Assembly (NCBI RefSeq): GCF_000499845.2
Contig: NW_027174110.1
Location: 62,001 to 126,000, forward strand
Source of the DNA: Phaseolus vulgaris
Lineage: Eukaryota; Streptophyta; Magnoliopsida; Fabales; Fabaceae
DNA length: 64,000 nucleotides
Direction of reading: 5' to 3'
Shown piece by piece: positions 47,141-57,943 of this stretch. Position 1 is the first letter of the stretch; each line of letters begins with the position of its first letter. The notes below the pieces were generated by a model. That model was not told the DNA's origin and did no database searches. It saw only the letters and a program-made list of their open reading frames with translations. The position numbers were made by a program, and so were the translations under genes.

Positions 47141-47529
47141 ATGACAATGGTAACCTTGGGAGATCATTACTTTGGGAACACGATTCAGAGCATTGCCACG
47201 TGTGCAGATGCGGGTGATGTGGTGTCTAGAAACCTTCAATGGTGCGTGGAGCAACCGAACAAAAGCGTGAAAATGTTCAACAATGCTATAGTGTGTCGTA
47301 ACATGGAGAGAATTGGGAGTGTGAACCAAAGTGTTTAGAGTTGGGGAACCACGATGGTGCCACTTTGCAAATGAGAAGTTCACCCAGATTTCCTATGTAT
47401 AACAATGATATCGAACGGGGGCGGCCCTTGGCGGTGTGGAAAGGTGAAGCCACCTCTTCTGAAACCTTCTTGTTGTTGTGGATGAGCACCCAATTAGGGA
47501 TTTACATACTATGTTATATGCATCATTAG
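47141..47529 (+). pseudogene. BAHD (HXXXD-type) acyltransferase pseudogene, C-terminal fragment
   Basis: BAHD enzymes transfer acyl groups from CoA thioesters to plant metabolites. Here only the C-terminal third remains. The first frame reads LGDHYFGNTIQSIATC ... AGDVVSRNLQWCVEQ, the 'YFGN' block of the family. After a frame change at about 47339 it continues NHDGATLQMRSSPRFPMY with NDIERGRPLAV, where active members have the conserved DFGWG structural motif (here DIERG). Downstream the similarity dissolves at about 47450. The HXXXD catalytic half is absent, so it is a dead gene fragment. No LTR or target duplication of its own is visible, so I cannot tell whether it is a local relic or was carried in. 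Confidence 0.72.
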
Positions 47530-48462
47530 GCCTCTTTTGTAACCAGCCCAAACTTCATTTTAAACTAATATTTTTGTTGTTCAAACTTTGTTAACGAGGA
47601 CAATAACGTTGACCTGGAGGTTATAATACAGTCTATCATGGAATTTTGTTTGCCACGTCAAAAAAATTAATGACATTTGTCGTTAAAGACTCATTCCAAT
47701 TACTTTTATACTACAAATACTTCAATCAACTAAAGTTTAGATTAAGAATAAAAGTTAATTTATTATAATACAGACATGAAAAGCATATTTCACTCTTAAT
47801 TTTTTTATTTTTTTTTATTACTTGATTATCCATTTTTCCATCTATTACTATCATTATGTGATTTTTTTACAAACCATTCATAAATTGTGTTAGATAATTT
47901 CTTTGTTGTTACTAAAAAAACAATGTTAGGTTTTTGCTACTCAACAATTGTCTTCGATTTGTGATTGTTCTTCCAAACTTTATTTTTGCTTTTCACATTT
48001 TCCCAACATTTTTTAACTTTGTCCAAAGAAATGACATTGCTATGTTACTCATATTCATATTATAGTACAAAATGACGTGATTCATTCACCTCACACTTAA
48101 ACTAAAACACAAAAGTGTGTTATTACATTTAATTGTAACATTTTCTTCATTTTCTATATAGTAGACAACCTCTTTTTTATTTTATAAAAATATAAAATAT
48201 TGGCTAGAATGTTTCCACTCAAATTAAATTAATTATTAATTTATAATGAAAATGTTTCCACTCACATTATTAATAATATGATTGTCACTTTCCTACTCCA
48301 TTTATTGATCACGTCATCATATTCGTAAATTAACATCCAACTGACGAAAAATTAAAACAATAATTTTGAAATTCAAATAATAAAACTTATGGAGATGAAA
48401 ATTTAGTAATAAAATATGAAACTAAGCATTTTTAATTTAATTTTTGTTATGCTTTAATAACT

Positions 48463-48505
<43 letters not shown>

Positions 48506-49711
48506 CATCTATGCTTGGAAGCCACCTTAAATTTGTCACAATCCAACACCATTGGTAAACTAATAGTTAATTGATAAAAATATAAAATTTATATAATTTT
48601 AAAATTTAAGTGATAAAGTTTGTGAAAGTGTAAAATTTCAGTTATAAAATGTGTAATTATTTTTTTTTATTTTGAGGCTAAAATTATTAACGACAGTTAT
48701 GATTTGTCCATTTGTTAATTAAAAAATTAATAATAATTAATATTTTCATCTTTAAAAATCCTAATCACTTGTAAACCCACACACACTTTAAATTAACTAG
48801 TTATTTAATTTAACAGGATATACTTCAACTGGAACTGCCGGAGAACGTACTTACAACAGATTCGTTGCAGTCCAGCAGGGCGTACGACAATTCAAATTTG
48901 TTGTTGAAAAGAATAAATAAATTAATAAGAAAAAAATTTGAAAATTCGTAAGTACGGAGATGTACGGATGTGATGCTGCACCACGAAAGGAGAACGGCCA
49001 AGTTTGTTTATTTTGGATTTCCTTTTTTCTGTTTGAATTCCAGATTGGAAACAAAGGAAGGAGTGAAAAAAAAAAGAAAAAAAAAGTGTAACTGTCTAAA
49101 TTAATATATTATTTTGTCATTATATTTTTTCTATTATTATTTTATAATTTTAACTATTTTTATTATTTTATTTAATATTTATTATTATTATTATTATTAT
49201 TGTTATTAATTACATTATGTTGTTGATTATGTTAGTTGGCTTTTTCTCACTATTTTGAGTTTGCGAAAAATGCCTATTCTCAAAATCCATCTTTGGTTTT
49301 TATTATAAATCGAGAAAAAAAAACATGCATATTTTGTACCTTTCTTTTTATGTAATAGTACAATCGCGAAAACAAACAAAATATTAGTGTCTCCTATAGT
49401 TATGGAATGTAGTTCTACATCACGAGGGTTTAATTTATCATGAAAATTATGGTTATCCATGTATCTTGCTTCTTAAGCATATGAAATAATATATTTATAG
49501 AGATGAAGTTCGTAATGTGTTATTGAGAATCAAAATAACTACGTGGATAAGGAGGTTTCCTAGTGTATTATCAAATGTTGGATAACGAGATTCTATGGTA
49601 TACTATTTAAATATATGAGATATCAAGATCATATAGTATATTATTTTAGTGTTAGAGATGTTGAAATCTTATAGTGTACTATTTGAGTGTTTGAGATGTC
49701 GACAAAACATA
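47530..49711. other. AT-rich intergenic sequence with microsatellites
   Basis: Contains a TA dinucleotide run (about 48465-48503), an A-rich run (about 49063-49086) and a TTA trinucleotide run (about 49180-49203). The reading frames here are short and without family resemblance. Confidence 0.6.
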
Positions 49712-49712
49712 T

Positions 49713-52700
49713 GAGACACCGGTCTACGGAGAGCTGAACGCCATCTCAAGAGGATTTTTCGGAGGAGGAATCTCATCTTCCAAACATAAGCAATACACAC
49801 GAGCGGTGATGTCCTTGGAGACGAGGAGACCTGATCATCCTCTGGAGCCCGCTCTCTACTTCACAAGTTTCGACTTGGAAGGTGTTTTTCCTCATGAGGA
49901 TGATCCGGTGATAATATTTGTCGTCACGATAGGGCAAAAGGTGCATAGGGTCTTGGTCAATCAGGGAAGATTGGCTTTTGTGATGTTCTGGGGAACGTTC
50001 ACCAATATGCAGTTGTCTCCTGACCAGTTGAGGCCATACAATGGGTGTTTGGTCGGCTTCGCAGGAGATCGGGTAGAGGTCCAAGGGTACATTGAGTTGA
50101 GGACGACCTTTTCTGATGAAAATGCAGCCATGACAATTACCAGCAAGTACATTGTAGTTAACGCATCTTTTGCTTACAATTTGCTTTTGGGGCGACCCTC
50201 CTTGAATAGGTTAGGTGCAGTAGCTTCAATCGTCCATATGAAGATGAAGTTGCCTTCTACTGAGGGAGGAGTGATCACCATAAAGGTTGATCAGAAGACG
50301 GCGCGAAAATGCTACGAGAGTAGTTTGAAGAATCGAGGGGGAACTTACACAATCGCTATTCAAGCAGGAGATGCAGAATGGATTGCAGAGGCGGATGTCC
50401 TCAATAAGAGACGACTTGAACTTGCTGGAGAGGTTCAGGAAAGGGACATAAAAGGGAAGAAGTTCAAGCTCGGCACCTCGTTGTGTAAAGAGTTGGAAGA
50501 TAAAATAGCCGATGTGATATCAGAAAATATGAATGCTTTCGCACGGTCGTCTGCAGATATGCTCGGGATAGACCGAGATTTTTTATGCCATCAGGTTAAC
50601 ATGGATGAAAGGGTCAAACCCATGGTGCAAAGGCGAAGAAAGTTCAATGAAGATAAGCACCTCATCATTCGAGAGGAGCTCATAAGTTTTTGAATTCTGG
50701 CCACAAATAGACGAACCCCGACAAATGTGCTACAATCATAGGGATGAGAAGCCCAACCAATGGGAAGGAGGTCCAATAGTTAATTGGGCGAATGGATGCC
50801 TTGTCTCGTTTCCTTTCAGCCAGTGGCGATAAGGGGTATCCCTATTTTCAATGTCTCAAGAAGAACAACCGATTTGTGTGGACTAGCGAGTGTGAAGAAG
50901 CCTTCACCAAGTTAAAAGAGTACTTGGCCAGCCACCTCTGTTCTTGGTAAGCCAATCCCTGGTACTCCTATTCATCTTTATTTTGTGATTACAAATCGGG
51001 CAATCAGCTCGATCATTTTGCAAGACCAAGACAAAGTCTAGAGGCCAAAGTAAGGTATTGCAGGGGCCGGAAACCTAGTATCAGGCCATTGAGAAAGTCG
51101 CCTTAGTCGTGGTATTTACAGCTTGGCGACTTCGCCACTACATTTAGAGCTTCACCGTGATTGTGATGATTGATCTATCCATTCGTAAGGTCCTTCAAAA
51201 GCCTGATATAGCAGGTCAGATGGTTCGTTGGGCGATGGAGTTATCCGAGTTTGACATACAATATGAGTAGCGAGGGCTAACCAAGGGTCAGGTGTACGCT
51301 GACTTCGTGGTAAAACTTTTGTCTGAGGATCCCAACCCGATCCTAATGACTTCTAGTGGGTTCTTTCGATAGATGGATCCTCCAACTAACATAACAAGGG
51401 AGTGGAGCTGGGATCATTTTAGAGGGACCAAGCGGGCTGTTAATCGAGCAAGCTCTGAGATTCGCGTTCAAAGCAAGCAATAATCAAGTTGAGTATGAAG
51501 CCTTGATAGCAGAGATGTTGTTGGCCAAAGAATTGGGAGCTCGAAGCTTGCTAGTAAAAAGTTATTCATTACTTGTCACTGGGGAAGTCACAGATGAGTA
51601 TCAGGCTAAGGACCCGTAGCTAGCTTCATACCTCAGGTACGTGCAGATCTTGAGAGTAGTTTTCTCTACATTTGATCTTTTTCATGTTCCCAGAGAGCAC
51701 AACTCCCGGGCAGACCTGTTGTCTAAGCTAGCTAGCTAAGGGAAGGGAAGCCGATAGAGGTCAGTGATCCAGGAGACGTTAAAGTCACCCAAGACAGCTC
51801 AAGGAGGACCAACCGTTGTCGACCGTGTGTAAGTTCTAGAGGTCAGCTCAAGAAAAGGGAAAAGACATCGGTCAATGATTTAGGAAACCCTGAAGTTTAT
51901 GAGAATAACCACCTGTGGGTTGTTAGGGGATGAGTTTCTTGAGGTTTTGCAGGTTGACACCACGAACACTTGGATGACACCTTACAAGCGTTACCTCGAT
52001 GATGGGTTACTTCCTGCTGGTCCCCTAGAGGCCAAGATTGTTAAGAGGAATGCAAGGTGGTATACCTTGATAGATGGAAACCTTTTTCGTCACAGTTATA
52101 CCCACTCAATCCTCACATGTGTAAGTGTAGATCAATGTGCTTGCATAATTGTCGAGCTCCATGAAGGCATTTGCAGTAGTCACATAGGAGGACAAGCTCA
52201 TTCATTGAAGGTCATCAGAGCGGGTACTATTGGCCGACCATGAAAGAGGATTACGTGAAGTATGCACAATGTTGCGAACAATGTTAGAAGCACGCTGATT
52301 GGCATCACATGCCAGCCGAGGAGTTGCAGTCAATTTATAACCCGTGGCCTTTCCATACGCGGGGAATAGACATTTTAGGTCCTTTCCCTTTGGCGATACG
52401 TCAGATGAAATATCTCATTGTGGCCATCAAATACTTCATAAAGCGAATTGAAGTCGATCCAGTTGCACATATAACTGCTTACAAGGTACAACATTTTTTG
52501 TGGAAGAACGTTGTGTGCCGTTTTTGGATTTTGAGACGCCTAGTGTCCGACAATGGAACCCAATTTGTCAGCCAACATTTGGGTAAGTTGTGCTCGGAGC
52601 TTGGAATAAAGCAGGTATTCGCGTCGATAGAACACCCTCAAACAAATGGCTAGGTTGAGTCAGCTAACAGAGTTTTGCTGAGAGGTTTGAATAGGAGGTT

Positions 52701-53196
52701 GGAAAAGGCCAAGGGAACTTTGTCAGAAGAAGTTCCCAGGATTCAGTGGTCTTATAACACCACCCCATAGTCAACAACCAAAGAAACACCTTTCAGTTTG
52801 GTATATGGATCAGACGCCATGATACTAGTGGAGATACAAGAGAATTCTCTTAGGTTCCAAAGCTTTGCTGTTGAGGAATCTAACAAAGGGAGAAAGGTAA
52901 ACCTGGATTTGTTGGACGAGGTGCATGAACATGCTCGTATTAACTCAGAGGCTTTAAAGAGAAGGGTGGAGCTAAAGCTAAAGACCAAGACAAAACCTCA
53001 AGAGTTCAAGGTTTCCGACTTGGTGATGCGAAAGGCCCACCCCTACCAGTTGGAAAATAATTTATCTCCAAAGTGGACTGACCCGTTTTGTGTGATCGAG
53101 GTGTTGAGGAATGGAGCATATAAGTTGGAAACCCTTGAGGGAGGAGCCATCCCATGAACGTGGAACGTGGAAAATCTCAAGTTTTATTTCAGTTAA
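49713..53196 (+). pseudogene. pol: Element C pol remnant, many TAG codons, RT core deleted
   Basis: Open from 49713 to 50693: protease region (FLGG-like start, HRVLVNQGRLAFVMFW where active copies have Asp-Gln-Gly-Ser, LLLGRPSLNRLG) and the linker to RT. At about 50690-50715 it jumps to the RT/RNase H boundary ('RMDALSRFLSASGDKGYPYFQCL'). Degenerate RNase H and archaeal-type RNase H follow (about 51360-51750), then integrase in three open pieces: 51899-52243, 52309-52653 (GIDILGPFPLAI, VSDNGTQFVS) and 52798-53157. TAG codons at 50777, 51039, 51617, 51755, 52285, 52651 and 52768 and a TGA at 53155 fall where B has sense codons. Final TAA 53194. Confidence 0.88.
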
Positions 53197-55523
53197 GATA
53201 TTTCGTTTAATGTCTTCCTTTGAACAATATGATGATGCTCTTTTTCCCTTGAAAGAGTTTTCTAACGAGGTCATCTAGTGATAAATTTGTTCTCAGAAGA
53301 TGGTGCATTAATTTATTGATTTACTTGATGTAGCACACGGTCAGTCGATCTATGATGTGAGTTGATTTTAGGATTGCACATTTTTAATTGGTTGCTCTTG
53401 TTTATGATTTTAAGATTATCAATTCAAGGTGAGTACCCAAGAAGATTCCCAATGGACACGAACTTAAGCAAGTGGTTAAGTAAGTGTGAATGTTCACTTT
53501 AGAAGGGCAAAAAGAAAAGACAATTATAAGGTGACAAATAATGCAGCGGAATTAGAGATAGGGAACAACTAAAGAGAACCAACAATTTAAAGACAACGTG
53601 AAGGAACATTGAGGAAAGGGAATGGAAGGTGCAAAAAGGAATTGAAAAGGGGAAGAGATGAAGAGAACTTATTGGAAGAAGGGAAGTCACGCCAGTTGGA
53701 GTAGAGGGTCTCCAAGTTGAGTGATGCAAGAGCCGCCACTTGAGATATTACCCACCCAACATAAGACCCAGAGTCGCCATTTGGGATATTACCCATCCAA
53801 GATAAGACCCAACTAACTCGGAGTACTCAGACTCACAAATTCACTCAAGTAGAGTTTCTTTACTTCCAATTTCAAGTTGAAAATACATGAGGCAAGACAC
53901 CTTACTTATAGGAAGGGGTGCCTTGGGCAAGATGTGTGAAGGGTAGAAAAGGCAAGGGAGAGGGGTTGCCTAGGGTGTTGACCATGATCAAAATCGCACC
54001 TTTATGCATAGCTTCTAGAAAGTAGGTTAAAAACCCTAATTCTAGGTGCCTTGTCTTGAAAAAGTGGGCTTGATACAAGTTTATTTCGCTAAGTACACTC
54101 CCTTTTATGCTATGTGAACCTACTATAGCCTATTTTTCTATTTGGACCCTGTAAAATGAGCCCAAATTATTTACAAATATGTTTTTATCTTAAGAACACC
54201 AGAAGAAAGAATAGTTGATGTTTTGGTCTATGCCCAATTCTTCTTCTGTTGAGGTCCGTCTGATATTTGGTGGGGCCTTGACTTGATTGTTGAGATGACT
54301 GGTTACAGTGTGAATTGTCTCTTGAGTCCTTGGTCATCTTCTTGGCTACTTGGATTGTATCAACCTAGCTCGGCGTAAGTACGTTTACTCAAGCATAGGT
54401 GCCCTGTGAGATTAATTTGTTTTATTGGTTTACTTGAGTTAGCACACGGTAAGTCGACCTAGCTCGGCGTGAGTATGTCTACCCGAGCATAGGCGCCCTA
54501 TGGGATTAGATTGTCTAAGTGGTTTAATTGGTTTAAGTGTCAGGTAAGACGACCTAGCTCGGTGTAAGTGCGACTACCCGAGTATAGGCACTTTACAAAT
54601 TGGTTTGTTATAAATATAGTCATCTGCACATGGTAAGACGTCCTATCCTGGAGTGAACAGAGTCACCCGAGTATAAGAGCCCTGTGAGATGAATTTATTT
54701 TTGTTGATGTGATGCATGGTAAGACGACCTAGCCTAGCGTCAGTACGACTACCTGAGCATAAGCGCCCTGCGAGATAAATTGAGTGAACGAATTATTTGG
54801 TTTGACACATGGTAAGACGATCTAGCTCGGTGTAAATACAACTACCCGAGCGTAGGCGCCCTGTGAAATGGGATTATTTGTTAAGTTACTTAATTTGGCA
54901 CACTCTGAAGTGACTTTACGTAGAATGAATAAGGTCATGCGAGTATGGATGCCTTGTATAGTGGTATATGCTTGATATGCATGGAGATAATGGTCGAGCC
55001 TGAAATAGAGGCAGCTACTTGAGTAGGCACTCTATGAGGAAAGGAATCGTGAAATCAATGCAATAATCATATTAAGATTCGTCGAATATGGAGGTTGTTT
55101 GTGAAGTCAAGTTGAAGAAAAACTTTGCCCTACCTGTGAAAGCATCGCTTACTTAAAAGTAGTTTTTTTAAGGTAAGTGGGCTGTTATTTTTATGCTTAA
55201 GCTAACAGAAGCGTGTCATATGATTTATGTTAGGATAAAGAGAGTGAATTAAGCAGCGAGGCATGCACTTATAAAATTGTTATACATAAAAAAAAAGCAA
55301 ACTGTTGATAAATATGAAGTGTTCAAACTGTTAAAGTGTTAAGAGAATTTAACATATTACAGACCATAAAAAGTTTAAGTTAATCATCCCTTAGTTAGCC
55401 ATCAACCACAGTTTTACCCCGGCCAAGTTCCGAGAAGTCCAGGGTGAGATAGACTGTTGATGCTTGCTCAAGAGATTCCTCAAATCCCACGAGATAGGAT
55501 TCAACAACATATTACTTAAATGA
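53197..55523 (+). repeat. Element C 3' region with a tandem repeat of about 90 bp
   Basis: From about 54350 to 54900 a unit with 'GGTAAGACGACCTAGCTCGG ... CCCGAGCATAGGCGCCCTGT' recurs; the core is at 54363, 54457, 54552, 54641, 54727 and 54820 (spacing 86-95), with degenerate traces to about 55020 and one near 53340. The remainder, 53197-54350, is noncoding. The unit is unrelated by eye to the repeats of A and B. Confidence 0.85.
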
Positions 55524-56958
55524 TTATGTGATCTTGGTAAGGTCCTCATCTTTGCGGGCTAGATCCCCCTTCAGCCTGTCGACTTCGGTCAAAAGGTTGC
55601 TCTTTTCTTCGGTCAGGCTCGCCGCCTCTTGAGCTCGGTCTACCGCCTCCTTTAGTTTTCTACCGCCTCTTGTGCTTGGTCTTCCCCTTAGAGTTCTCGC
55701 CTTTTCATTCTTGTATGACGATGATGTCTTTGGGCGGAGCTTGGCCATCTGAGGGAACGACGTTTGGATGCAGAGCTCGACCATCTGAGTGAGAGTGCTC
55801 AGTGGAGGGAGTGGATGCTTTCCTTTTCCTCTTAAAAATAAGCGTTGAGGTGGTTTCCTTGTCTTGCTCGGTCGGGGCTTGGGTAATTGTGACTGAAGCC
55901 TCCTTCTTCTGAGTTAAGGAATCCTTGGGCACGGTAGCAGCTGCCCACATCTTTTTAGCCATGTCGGCTAGCTCCGCCTTGCTGATATGGGACAACATCG
56001 TTCCAGCAAAGAAAATAAATAAATTGTTAACAAGTGGTAACAAAGTTATTTTCACCAAGAGTGGGGAATGGGGTGTACTAGTATAAGCTTTCAGAGCACC
56101 GAGAATGTACCCTTTGGATATTAGGTAGGAGGTGTCGAATACGACCTTCAAGCTCATCAGGAATTGGTAGATCCCTTGATCTTTTGGTGATAGATCTTCA
56201 AGGCGCCAAGCACTCTGAAATTTGGGTTCGCGGGTCCAGTATAGGGGAAATCCATCCAGAAGGGTTGGATTTCTTGTTGAGGCTCGGACTTTAACAAATT
56301 TTCCTTTAAAATTCTTATATGAAGACTGGAAGAGGGTAAACAGGGCTCTTCTAGGAGCACCATTCAAGGAAACTCGTAGTTTACTACTCATGTGTTTAAC
56401 TTCAAAGAAATATAAAAAGATTTCAACAGACGATGAGATACCGAACTGTGCACACAAAATAATAAAGGCACGAATGAATGCCTAGCTATTAGGGTGTAGT
56501 TGGGCAGGGGCGACGTTGAGATCAATGAATTGCTCTTTTTCAAAGATGGATAAAGGAAGATGCAGGAGAACCTTTTTGAAATACGTTGCATAGAAGAAAC
56601 AAAATGGACCACTAGAGTCTGATGAGTCGTCACAACAGATGAGCTCACCCTCCCTACATTCTACGGTTTTTACATGACTCTCGTGTGTTTTTCTCATGGT
56701 ACAATTGTTTTCTCTTAAATCTCTAAGGCGTAAATGGATAGTGTAATAAGAGACCTCTTTAGAAGATCTTTTTTTGGCCCATGGATACATGAAACTGTAA
56801 TCCATTGCAGAAGTAGCTAGAACACAAGCACAAACACAAAAACCATACAAGCACAGTTCATACAAAGAAAGTGAATCGAAAGAAAATCCCAGTTCAAGCA
56901 ATGCAATCGGTAAGATGAATGAATATTCGGCAATAGAGATTAATAGAGGGAAAGTACC
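55524..56958 (-). pseudogene. Antisense extra gene of element C (domain exon plus coiled-coil exon)
   Basis: Convergent to pol. A probable noncoding exon ends at 56958 (CACCAG, then GTACTT), the acceptor TTCTAG is at 56817, and the coding start is ATG 56805 (MDYSFMYPWAKK). The domain 'APAQLHPNS' is followed by TAG (56482-56484) where B has a Trp codon, then 'AFIRAF' and 'FFEVKHMSSKLRVSLNG ... LLDGFPLYWT', aligned with B. A second intron is likely near 56080-56000 (donor CTCTTG/GTGAAA), but its expected acceptor reads GCTGG instead of GCAG. Last exon: MLSHISKAELADMAKK, a basic stretch, a frame break near 55710, then Glu/Lys/Leu coiled coil to 55524. Function unknown. Confidence 0.72.
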
Positions 56959-57303
56959 TGGTGTAATGATAGAATGATCGCTAATTTGGAAGAAGAAGTG
57001 TGAAGGAAATTTTTGGGTGTAGGAGAGGTTTAAGAGCGCAAGAGTTCTAAGGCACAAAGGTTACGTGAAGAGTAAGAAGAGAAATGGGTTTTTTAGTGTT
57101 TAAAGAGGGAAATGAAGTGGCAGTGCTTCTTGGTCGTTGATGTCGTGCCACGTGTACGCTCCAGATTCAATGTGGTAAGACGTCTCAACAAAAATGCTTC
57201 GGCAACCGCGCCTCCACCTACCCAATAGGGAAAACGTCGTGTCAACCGTCAAACTCTAGTTAGCCTCTTCGCCTATCCAAGCTCGGCTCGAGCGTGGGGT
57301 GCT

Positions 57304-57943
57304 TGTGTATTGGTGAGGAGTGCTCATGACCTCGGCCCAAGAGTTTAGGTATGGTTGGCACAGTGTCGCGGGTTGTGCTTAGCTCGGCCTGTGCTTGGTA
57401 TGGGCCCAAGGATGTGTTGCGGTGTCAACCAAGGTTTTCTGGTAGGTTTGCGCAAAAAGATAATTAAGATAAAAAGAATGTTCAGTTTGTTTTGACGCAT
57501 ATGATAATTAAATACTAATAAAAGCTGTTGAGAATGAAATAGTTAGCACCCGAGAATAAAGGTGCGTATGAGCAGAATGTTTTACTGTTGTTAAGCACCT
57601 GACAATAAAGGTGCACGTAAACAGTATGTTTTTCTGTTAAGATTGTATGTTTTTTGTTGAGATTATATTCTCCCTGTTAAAATCTTGTTCTGATTGGAGA
57701 AAACTGTAGAAAGGAGATCTATAAAAGGGGCTTGAGACCCCGAGGAAAGGTACGCTGTTTCTAAATACTTAGACTAAAACTGATTTGATACATTGTATGC
57801 TCTCATTGACTTGATCGTCGGAGTGTGATCAACAGGTAGAGTCCTCTCTGTCCCAGCGGAACTGCGTTCCAGCAACAATAAGAGGAGACAAATCAAAATT
57901 GGAGTTCTCCATCCAGTCCAACCAAAGTCAACCGGCGAAAACA
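57304..57943 (+). repeat. Element C 3' LTR
   Basis: TGTGTATTGGTGAGG ... GTCAACCGGCGAAAACA, with TATAAAAG at about 57720-57727. Shares the 'acttgatcgtcggagtg' block with the LTR fragment at 11155-11717. Confidence 0.85.

Larger units (their letters stand above)
49712..57943 (+). mobile_element. Tat-lineage Ty3/gypsy element C, 5'-truncated and heavily decayed
   Basis: Homology to the other Tat elements begins abruptly at about 49712, inside the protease region; no 5' LTR, primer site or gag is present. Then come remnants of RNase H, archaeal-type RNase H and integrase (RT core missing), a tandem-repeat block, the antisense gene, a polypurine tract (GTGGGGTGCT, about 57294-57303) and a 3' LTR (57304-57943). 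The order matches A and B. Confidence 0.88.

Noticed and set aside
45230..47700. Possible small DNA transposons around 'ccacgtcagc' and 'gccacgtcaaaa' motifs
   Set aside because: No paired terminal inverted repeats with target duplications could be found by eye.
48851..49054. A 67-aa minus-strand frame in AT-rich DNA
   Set aside because: No recognisable domain, repeat border or splice support.
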